Source: Chthonobacter albigriseus
GTDB taxonomy: Bacteria > Pseudomonadota > Alphaproteobacteria > Rhizobiales > Pleomorphomonadaceae
DNA: 64,000 nucleotides
Assembly: GCF_013839445.1 (NCBI RefSeq)
Contig: NZ_JACDIT010000006.1
Span: 124,001-188,000, forward strand
Direction: 5' to 3'
The position numbers were made by a program, and so were the translations under genes. The notes under the pieces were generated by a model that saw only the letters and a list, made by a program, of their open reading frames with translations, ran no database searches and had not been told where the DNA came from. Positions 54,978 to 64,000 of this stretch are shown in pieces (the stretch's first letter is position 1; each line of letters opens with the position of its first letter).

Positions 54978-55663
54978 GGCATCAGCTCCGCTTGGTCGTA
55001 CCGCCTTTCCAGTCTTAGGGTACGCGTCCCAGCGAGGGCGATGGAGAGGTGGGTTGCGGCAAGGATGGAGCCGCCGGCGGCAAGGTGCGCGGCCATCACG
55101 GCGACCAGCCGCGCTTCGGAGGCGGCGTCGAGGGCGGCGGTCGGCTCGTCGAGAAGCCAGATCGGCTTGTCGACCGCGACCAGCCGCGCGATCGCCAATC
55201 GCCGGCGCTGGCCGGCGGAGAGATAGCCCGCGGGCAGGTCTGAAAGGTCGAGGAGATCCACGGCGTCCAGGGCCTCGTCCACCGTCGCTCCGGGCGAGCC
55301 GGAGAAGTCGCGCCAGAAGGCGAGGTTCTCCGCCACCGACAGCGCGGTCTTCAACGCGTCGCGATGGCCGAGGTAGTGGCAATGCGGCGCGACGTCGGTG
55401 GCCTCCTCCACGCTGTCGCCGGCAACGCGGATCCGTCCCGCCTCCGCCCGCACCAGTCCGAACAGCGCGCGGATCAGCGTCGACTTGCCGACGCCGTTCG
55501 GCCCGGTGAGAAGCAGCGCCTCGCCGGGGGCGAGCGTCAACGAGACGCCGTCGAGCACCCGCCGCCCGCCGCGTTCGACGATGAGGTCCTCCACGGCGAG
55601 ATGCACCGCGGCGCGAGGTCGGAAGTCGGGAAGGCCGCCGGACGGCGACGGAGAGGTGGTCAT
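54974..55663 (-). CDS. ccmA: heme ABC exporter ATP-binding protein CcmA
   Basis: A 229-residue ATPase of the CcmAB complex that releases holo-CcmE. Walker A TGPNGVGKSTLIRAL, signature LSAGQRRRLAIARLV, Walker B IWLLDEPTAALD, and the terminal ATHLSIALAGTRTLRLE. The last residues (RRYDQAELMP) follow the normal family end and abut the inserted gene. ATG 55663 (MTTSPSPSG) is chosen; the first 20 residues are variable. Divergent from acnA, a common neighbour in Rhizobiales. Confidence 0.95.
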   Translation of the reverse strand: MTTSPSPSGGLPDFRPRAAVHLAVEDLIVERGGRRVLDGVSLTLAPGEALLLTGPNGVGKSTLIRALFGLVRAEAGRIRVAGDSVEEATDVAPHCHYLGHRDALKTALSVAENLAFWRDFSGSPGATVDEALDAVDLLDLSDLPAGYLSAGQRRRLAIARLVAVDKPIWLLDEPTAALDAASEARLVAVMAAHLAAGGSILAATHLSIALAGTRTLRLERRYDQAELMP

Positions 55664-55751
55664 GAAAGCGTAACCGGCGGGCTGGAGGAGGCGGGCTGAA
55701 GGATCTTGGGACAATGGCGTACGAAAACCGCCTTAACGACTATCGTCATCC

Positions 55752-55780
55752 TAGTCACGTGCTACGAACTTCTCTATAAG
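55752..55780 (+). promoter_or_regulatory. candidate acnA promoter
   Basis: TAGTCA (55752-55757), 17 bases, TATAAG (55775-55780), in the 317-base divergent gap between ccmA and acnA (55664-55980). Apart from this and the palindrome at 55815, I see nothing else in the gap. A ribosome binding site for acnA is not strong. Confidence 0.45.
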
Positions 55781-55814
55781 GCCCGCGGGTTCACCGGGGT
55801 CGATCTCCGCGACC

Positions 55815-55832
55815 CTTTACGTAAACGTAAAG
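55815..55832. promoter_or_regulatory. perfect palindrome, MerR/LiuR-like operator upstream of acnA
   Basis: CTTTACGTAAACGTAAAG: seven-base arms around TAAA, about 150 bases before the acnA ATG. It resembles, from memory, the palindrome of LiuR-type MerR regulators that control branched-chain amino acid and acyl-CoA degradation. No such regulator gene is in the window. Confidence 0.5.
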
Positions 55833-55980
55833 CAACTTTCGCCAAGGCGGTCGTCGCGTTCCGGGTTCCCATTTCCGGGGTGTGGCACCACATGAGGGCA
55901 AAGGACGGGCCGGCGCACTCCCAAGGCGTCATAAGGACCCGGCCACCCGGCCGCCGCCAACCACGAGGGACCAACCACCG

Positions 55981-58653
<2,673 letters not shown>

Positions 58654-58688
58654 GGCAGCCTGAGACAGGAAGACCGATCGCGCGACGA

Positions 58689-58718
58689 CCCCCGGCCATG
58701 AGCCGGGGGTTTTCTTTT
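58689..58718 (+). terminator. intrinsic terminator of acnA
   Basis: A perfect eight-base stem CCCCCGGC (58689-58696) / GCCGGGGG (58702-58709), loop CATGA, followed by TTTTCTTTT. Confidence 0.9.
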
Positions 58719-58767
58719 GGGCGGATGCGTCGTGCTCCGGCGGCCGGTACTCCGCTCGCGCTCTCGA

Positions 58768-61700
58768 CTACAGCTTGAGCTTCACCTTGGGAGCAGCGCT
58801 CGCCGAACCGGGGGTGGCGGCGCTATCCAGGAGGCGGCGGCTTTCCAGCAGGAGGTCGGCGTAGCGGGCCGGGTCGACCAGCATGGTTCCCAGATAGGCG
58901 AGCGCGCCCGGCTTGTAGGCCGCATAAACGCTCGGACCGCAGGCATCCAGGCTCGCACGCGTCTCCTGCGCGATGTCGGGGATCATCGGCAGCGGCGGCG
59001 GCACCTGCTGATAGGGAGGCCGCTGATTGAAGACGACACCGGTGCCGTCCGCGTTGGACAGCCATGGATTGGGATCGGCGACGCCATTCTCGAACCAAAG
59101 GCCCTGCACGTTGAACACGTCGTGCCGCTGCCCTTGCTGCAGACAGGCGACGATCGCGGCATCGGGCGGATCGCTCGGCCGGCGCAGCCAGTAGCCCTCA
59201 AGGCCCGTGACGCCGGGGGTGGTGAGGACCTTCGCCTCCTTGCCGTATTTCTCCCGAAGGTTGGCCATCACGGCGCTGTCGTCGACCGACGTCGGGTCCA
59301 GGAACAGAGCGCGCGACACGGCGACAACCTTGTCCGGCGCCGCGCCGGGCTCGTTGAACACGACGATCGCTTCCTGCCCATCGTCCCTGATGAAGGCCTT
59401 GGCCGAGCCGTAGGCCACCATGTCGGCAGGATCGGCCGCGAACGGGCGGCGCTTCTCGAACACGCGGGACACCGTCATGTGCGCGCGGATCGTCTTCTCC
59501 GCTTCGGCCATGTCCATGCCGAGGGTGAGGCCGATGATGTCGAACGGCGTCGCCGTCCGCTCCGCTTCCGCGCGCGCCGCAGCTTCGGCCGCGGCGGCGG
59601 TGTTGAGGGCCGTATGGTCCACGGTGGCGAAGGATTTGTCTCCAAGCGAAGCCTCGCCACGACCGACGTCGGGGTCGTAGGGGTAGTAGTCCGTTCGCTC
59701 CGAAGAGAGTTCCAGGATCACGTCGACCCCTTTGGCGCCGGCGACGGTGCGCAGGCTTTTCACCCGCCCTTCGATCCGCCGGGCCGTGCGATACCATTCG
59801 TTTGAATTGCCGAGCGGGATCAGGCCGACCGCGTCGGCGATGACGACCACCGCGCCCTTGGGCTGGGCCGAGCCGGTCGTCTCGGTGTAGATCCGGTCGA
59901 GCTCGTTGGAGAACTCCCTGAGGCAGCTGCCGTTCGAAGCGAAGTTGGAGTCCAGGCGGTAGCCGAGGCGCGACGACAGGGTCGGCTCGGAGATCTTGTT
60001 GAATGACTGGAGCGACAAGGCGCCGTCATCGAGCGCGGGCTGGCTTAGGGATGTCTGGATCTCCGGGGTGATCTCGTGCGGGCGGAGAAACAGGTACACC
60101 GACTTCGGCAGGTTGGAGCAGTAGAAAGAGTTGTAGTGAGCGATCGTCATCAGGTCGACCGCGTCGCCGGCCTTCTCGGCTCGCTTGCGCATCCAGGACT
60201 GGAAGCCGGAGAGCAGCTTGTCCCTCTCGAACCGGGTCGGCGCGACGGTAAGGCTTTCCGCAAAGAACCGCGCGCCCATCGCGCTTCCCGTCCGTTCCGC
60301 GACCCAACGGTCGAGCAGCATGCGCTGCCAGTCTGCGTCGGTGATGTTCTGGGGGTCGAGCTTGACCCGCAGGAGGTCGACGCCCTCCTGCGTGAGCGGC
60401 AACCGGTCTGCCGTCTCGATCGGAACGGTGTCCGGATCGGCAGCGAGGGGCTGGTTGTCGTGCCTGACGCGGGCCAGGATCACCGGCGGCTTGTCCTGGT
60501 CGGCCCGGTACCAGACGATGGTCTCCAGCGCTTCCACGAGCACGACCGACCGGTCGCCGTCGGCGGTGACGCCCACCGGCCGGATCCGGTGCAGAATCTG
60601 GAACCGCCGGTTACCCATGGCAGTCCGCCCGGCTTTGGCGGTCTCGCGGTCGACGTCGATTCGCCGAATGGCGTTCGGATTCGAGATCTGGAAGTTGACC
60701 ATCCGGGCGACATGGGACGACCCGTTGTCGTTCTGAAAAGTCTGCGTGCTTTCCGGGATCGGGAATCCCGTTCCGTCGTATTCGGCGAGCACTGCCTCGC
60801 CGGCCGTCCAGAGTTCCTCGGCAGCTTTGTAGCGCAGGATCGCGGCCTTCTCCTTCTCCAGCGCTGCCGATCGGTCGAACTCGTTCGCCTCCTTGACCAC
60901 CTGGGACTGCGCCGCGGCACGTTCGGCCAGCGGCTCCCCACCGCCGTTGCGGATGGCCCAGTCGAGCAGGTCGCGCGCGGTCACCAGCCGCAACGAACCG
61001 ATCAGGGCCTCCGCGTCGGTGATCTCCGGGGCATCCGGCGTCGGGTTCAGCTCGGCCGTGCCGAACCGATGAATCGCGTTGCTGAGGGCGGCATCGGCGT
61101 AGAGGATGGAGTCCTCAAGGCGGAAGACCAGCACCATGCCGTTCGGATTGCGCGAATTCGCCTGTGCGAAGGCGGTCTCCGTGATCTCGAAGCGAGTGAG
61201 GACGTAGAGGGTCGGCGTGTTGCCCCGCAGTCCGCGCCGGAACCTCTTGCCTTCCTCCACGCCCATCGGCAGGAACTTTGGCAACTGCAGGGATCCTTGG
61301 AACAACGTCTCCACCAGGGAACTGCCGACGCCCGGGTATGCGTCCGACCGGTTAGCGCCCAGCGAGAAACCCTGCCGCTCGAAATCGTACTCCCCGAGTG
61401 AAACGGCGGAGATCATCGCCGCCGGCATCGGATAGGGTACCTTCCTGGCGAGAAGGCTTGGAATGAGGTCCGCACGCGAACGGTCCAGGAAGGCCTTGCG
61501 CTCGAATTCGTCAGCGAACCTGAGCGGATCCGGCCCGTTGAAATTGAGCTGCCCGGATGTCCGTCGCCGGCCGTGGACGGCCGCGAGAGTGAGGACGTTT
61601 TCATCCGACTCGGCCAGAGCCGGGTTCTCGTTAAGGACCATGTAGTCGATCAGCCGTTGCCAGGCACGTACGACACCGCCGCTGTCGACCCGGAGCCGAT

Positions 61701-63165
61701 TGAAGACAGCGTCGTCTCCGCCGCCGCTGGACGGCATCAGGAGGTGATCCTGGACCACCGGGATCCTGAGCTCCCTGGCAAGGCCAAGCACGTCCGAACC
61801 GAGCGGAGCGTCCGGCCGATCGCTTGCGAGCCGCCATCGGTAGAGGGTATCGCCAAGTACCAGCCTCGGGCCGGTGCCCACACGCGGTCCGCGCGTATGG
61901 AGACTCGCCGCCGTCGTCGTCGCGGAAAGGCGGATCCGCTCCGACGCTGCATCTTCCTGGATGTCCTCCGCGCTGATATCCGCCCAGACCACGCCGATGA
62001 GGTCGTCGCGCCGCTTCAGCTTGGCAAGGAAGCTCTCGCCCTCTTTTTCGCCAAGCGGCAGGAGGTCGAGCGCGGGCAGGCCTGCGGCCGCTGCGGTGAC
62101 TCGGCCGCCGAGGTGATCGAGAGCGACGACGAGCAACGGGTTGGGCGGGTTCACCGTCGCAGAACTGATCTCGAGCGGAAAGCCACGGCCGGTCTCGAAG
62201 TCGAGCAAGGACGCGCGAAAGGTCACCGCGACTTTCAGGGGTCGGCGAGGGGTCTCCTCGGCTTCCAAGAGGATGCGAGCCCGCGCGGCGCTGACGATCC
62301 GCGGCCGGTCGAATTCGTTCGCCTGCCGGTACTCCGCGACCTGCTTCGAGCCGAGCAGCGTGTCGTCCGCGCCCAGAAAGGTGAGCACCTCGTCGTCCTC
62401 GTCGACGAGCGCCGGATCGGCGGCGATCGCCTGCAACGCCAGAGCCCTCAGGGTTCTTCCCCCCACCTCGTCGATCGGACGGGCGTCGGAATCCACCAGC
62501 GCATAGTCGGAGGCGGGCGGCAGCTCGCGCGGCGCCGATCTGGCCGGACCATCTCCGGTCGCGGCTCGGACGGTGACCAGCGCGGCGACCGTCGGATCAG
62601 CCGGTCCGGGCTGGCCCGTCTCCTCGCGGAACCGGGCGAGCGCCTGACGGGACCGGCTGCCCCATCGGCCGTCGACACTGCCGGCATCGTAGCCGAGCTC
62701 GTTGAGCCGGCGCTGCAGTTCGGCCGTTTCGGACCGCCCGAGCGGCAGGTCCGCGCCATCGAGCGGCGTATCGAGCGGGGAATCCGCGAAACCGTCGATT
62801 CCTCCCATATTTCCGTCGAAGGACCCTGCGAGGTCGCGGAGCCGTGCGATCTCGGACCGGGTGAGCAAACCGGTCGGCCGGATGCCGTTCGCCTCCTGCC
62901 AACGGACGATCGCGGCCCGCGTGCCTTGTCCGATCGCACCGTCGATCGGCCCGGAGTAGAAACCGGCCGCCGAAAGCCCCGCCTGCACCTGCATCCGGGT
63001 TTCGCGCGACATGCCCGGTTCGTTGACGATCGGCCGCCCGCCGCCCCGTCCGCCGGGATTGAAGAGATCCTCGAACAGCTGATTGAAGGTCTGCGCCGTG
63101 GCCGGTTCGGCCGTCGCGCCCACGAGCGTGGCCAGAAGGATCGCGCTGAACAGGCCACGTCGCAT
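58768..63165 (-). CDS. very large exported peptidoglycan-binding protein
   Basis: A 1465-residue secreted protein. Signal peptide 1-24 (LFSAILLATLVGATAEPATAQ), a Gly-rich linker, then two PGBD1-type peptidoglycan-binding domains at about 54-110 (LSAAGFYSGPIDGAIGQGTRAAIVRWQ) and 145-195 (LNELGYDAGSVDGRWGSRSRQALARFR). The next roughly 1000 residues match nothing I recognise and contain no obvious enzyme motif. Near the C-terminus, FDIIGLTLGMDMAEAEKTIRAHM resembles a repeat-type module found in other alphaproteobacterial exported proteins. The start at 63165 is set by the signal peptide; an open frame of about 230 more codons upstream is rejected. Periplasmic or cell-wall role; no partner nearby. 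Confidence 0.85.
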   Translation of the reverse strand: MRRGLFSAILLATLVGATAEPATAQTFNQLFEDLFNPGGRGGGRPIVNEPGMSRETRMQVQAGLSAAGFYSGPIDGAIGQGTRAAIVRWQEANGIRPTGLLTRSEIARLRDLAGSFDGNMGGIDGFADSPLDTPLDGADLPLGRSETAELQRRLNELGYDAGSVDGRWGSRSRQALARFREETGQPGPADPTVAALVTVRAATGDGPARSAPRELPPASDYALVDSDARPIDEVGGRTLRALALQAIAADPALVDEDDEVLTFLGADDTLLGSKQVAEYRQANEFDRPRIVSAARARILLEAEETPRRPLKVAVTFRASLLDFETGRGFPLEISSATVNPPNPLLVVALDHLGGRVTAAAAGLPALDLLPLGEKEGESFLAKLKRRDDLIGVVWADISAEDIQEDAASERIRLSATTTAASLHTRGPRVGTGPRLVLGDTLYRWRLASDRPDAPLGSDVLGLARELRIPVVQDHLLMPSSGGGDDAVFNRLRVDSGGVVRAWQRLIDYMVLNENPALAESDENVLTLAAVHGRRRTSGQLNFNGPDPLRFADEFERKAFLDRSRADLIPSLLARKVPYPMPAAMISAVSLGEYDFERQGFSLGANRSDAYPGVGSSLVETLFQGSLQLPKFLPMGVEEGKRFRRGLRGNTPTLYVLTRFEITETAFAQANSRNPNGMVLVFRLEDSILYADAALSNAIHRFGTAELNPTPDAPEITDAEALIGSLRLVTARDLLDWAIRNGGGEPLAERAAAQSQVVKEANEFDRSAALEKEKAAILRYKAAEELWTAGEAVLAEYDGTGFPIPESTQTFQNDNGSSHVARMVNFQISNPNAIRRIDVDRETAKAGRTAMGNRRFQILHRIRPVGVTADGDRSVVLVEALETIVWYRADQDKPPVILARVRHDNQPLAADPDTVPIETADRLPLTQEGVDLLRVKLDPQNITDADWQRMLLDRWVAERTGSAMGARFFAESLTVAPTRFERDKLLSGFQSWMRKRAEKAGDAVDLMTIAHYNSFYCSNLPKSVYLFLRPHEITPEIQTSLSQPALDDGALSLQSFNKISEPTLSSRLGYRLDSNFASNGSCLREFSNELDRIYTETTGSAQPKGAVVVIADAVGLIPLGNSNEWYRTARRIEGRVKSLRTVAGAKGVDVILELSSERTDYYPYDPDVGRGEASLGDKSFATVDHTALNTAAAAEAAARAEAERTATPFDIIGLTLGMDMAEAEKTIRAHMTVSRVFEKRRPFAADPADMVAYGSAKAFIRDDGQEAIVVFNEPGAAPDKVVAVSRALFLDPTSVDDSAVMANLREKYGKEAKVLTTPGVTGLEGYWLRRPSDPPDAAIVACLQQGQRHDVFNVQGLWFENGVADPNPWLSNADGTGVVFNQRPPYQQVPPPLPMIPDIAQETRASLDACGPSVYAAYKPGALAYLGTMLVDPARYADLLLESRRLLDSAATPGSASAAPKVKLKL

Positions 63166-63332
63166 CGATACTGCCTTCCTGAAGCCGCCGCGGGTAATCT
63201 GGCATGGCGGATCGACGGTCCGTGCCCGAGTGCCGTCGGCGGCACGCGCTGAGGTGCCGGTCATGCTTGATTCTGCGCGCGGAATTGTCAACGCGCCGGC
63301 AGGAGTAAGCAGGTCTTCGGCACTGTGCAGGA

Positions 63333-64000
63333 TCAGGCGGCGTTGACGGCCGGCCGCCTGAGCTCGCCCGCCAGATACCAGCCGACCGCGGCCAGCACGA
63401 GGCTGCCGCCGAGGATGGCGGGAAGGCCCGGCTCTTCGGCGAAGGCGAGCCAGACCCAGAACGGGCCGAGGACCACGTCGAGCAGGCCTATGAGCCCTGC
63501 TTCGCTGGCCGGGATGTGCTTGCCGCCGGTGAGGAACAGGAGGTAGGCGAGCCCCGATGTGGTGAAGCCGAAGGCGGCGAGCACGGCGAACTCGAACGGC
63601 GTCGGCAGCGGCCCCCCGACCAGCGGCCAACAGGCGGCCGCGCAGACGAAGGCCGCGAGCCCGTTGACGGGCGCCATCTGGATGCCGGGATGGAGCCGCG
63701 CCATCACCAGGATCACGGCAAAGGATGCGGTCATGGCGAAGGCGAGGGCGTTGCCGAGGACGTCCTCCGGGTGGGTTGCCGAGCCGGCCACGATCAGGAT
63801 ACCCGCGAAAGCGACTAGGCTCGCGATCGCCACGCGTCGGCCGATTTGCTCGCGCGTCCACACCCAGGCGACCGCGGCCGCCACGAAGGGCAACGTCGCG
63901 TAGATGGTCATCACGTTGGCGACGGTGGTGAAGTTGAGCGAGGCGACGTAGGACACCATCGAGATCGCCGACAGCGGGATCGCGAGGAGGCCCGGTCGGC
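63333..64000 (-). CDS. EamA/DMT family transporter (5' truncated by window edge)
   Basis: The C-terminal part (about 222 residues) of a ten-helix EamA-type transporter. The reading frame continues past the ATG at 63959 with hydrophobic, family-like sequence (LLAIPLSAIS), so the true start lies beyond the window. The visible second EamA repeat (NALAFAMTASFAVILVMARLH) and the ending GLIGLLDVVLGPFWVWLAFAEEPGLPAILGGSLVLAAV are typical. Substrate unknown. It precedes the peptidoglycan-binding gene on the same strand with a 167-base gap. Confidence 0.9.
   Translation of the reverse strand, partial: RPGLLAIPLSAISMVSYVASLNFTTVANVMTIYATLPFVAAAVAWVWTREQIGRRVAIASLVAFAGILIVAGSATHPEDVLGNALAFAMTASFAVILVMARLHPGIQMAPVNGLAAFVCAAACWPLVGGPLPTPFEFAVLAAFGFTTSGLAYLLFLTGGKHIPASEAGLIGLLDVVLGPFWVWLAFAEEPGLPAILGGSLVLAAVGWYLAGELRRPAVNAA

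Noticed and set aside
63166-63861. Upstream in-frame extension of the peptidoglycan-binding protein by about 230 codons
   Set aside because: It overlaps the EamA transporter gene on the same strand and is Arg/Ala-rich. The signal peptide beginning at 63165 marks the true start.

Overview
The window is high-GC DNA, tightly packed with genes on both strands. It reads as a chromosomal stretch of an alphaproteobacterium, most likely Hyphomicrobiales (Rhizobiales). The support is gene content and order: hemC-hemD-mitofilin-hemY, tsaD-gpsA, a ccmABCDG cluster divergent from acnA, DUF2794 and DUF6481 proteins, and an ExbB/ExbD/TonB set. I see no prophage, insertion sequence, CRISPR array, rRNA operon or replication origin. 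There is one tRNA, tRNA-Thr(CGU).

Layout. 0-1.7 kb: two transglutaminase-like genes, the first cut by the window edge. 1.8-5.5 kb: UV damage endonuclease, then exbB-exbD-tonB. 5.6-7.2 kb: divergent argO/argP pair with two perfect inverted repeats between them. 7.2-11 kb: small accessory enzymes and an AraC-type regulator. 11.1-16.5 kb: tRNA-Thr and the hem genes, with hemD and the mitofilin-like gene joined in one reading frame. 16.6-18.7 kb: tsaD-gpsA. 18.7-25.6 kb: a three-gene transglutaminase / circularly permuted ATP-grasp plus alpha-E / DUF2126 cassette, a predicted peptide-bond-forming system of unknown product. 25.7-29.1 kb: ftsY, mtaB, dapF. 29.3-33 kb: FecR-domain protein and a CHASE2-GGDEF-EAL enzyme. 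33-35.2 kb: cytochrome c, YciI, EVE and methyltransferase genes. 35.4-37.4 kb: acs with a clear terminator. 37.5-41 kb: DUF2794, GNAT, BI-1, then PilZ and HD-GYP-like genes. 41-42.4 kb: asd preceded by a threonine-rich leader peptide. 42.6-47.2 kb: PcfJ-like protein, transporter, aldo/keto reductase, DinB and GDSL esterase. 47.3-50.6 kb: ABC ATPase plus giant permease. 50.6-55.7 kb: chrA and the cytochrome c maturation genes, with a uracil-DNA-glycosylase-like gene placed precisely between ccmA and ccmB. 56-58.7 kb: acnA. 58.8-64 kb: a 1465-residue peptidoglycan-binding exported protein and a partial EamA transporter.

How the genes connect. Haem synthesis (hemC, hemD, hemY-like) and haem export/ligation (ccm) serve cytochrome c production, and one c-type cytochrome gene is present. 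Cyclic-di-GMP signalling is represented by the GGDEF-EAL protein, a PilZ protein and a divergent HD-GYP-like protein. asd and dapF belong to the aspartate family of amino acids.

The most interesting signal is the short gene upstream of asd. It encodes 8 threonines in 11 codons and is followed by mutually exclusive RNA stems, which is the layout of a ribosome-mediated attenuator. Next are the uracil-DNA-glycosylase-like gene with ATGA overlaps at both ends and matching flanking repeats, and the in-frame hemD-mitofilin joining.
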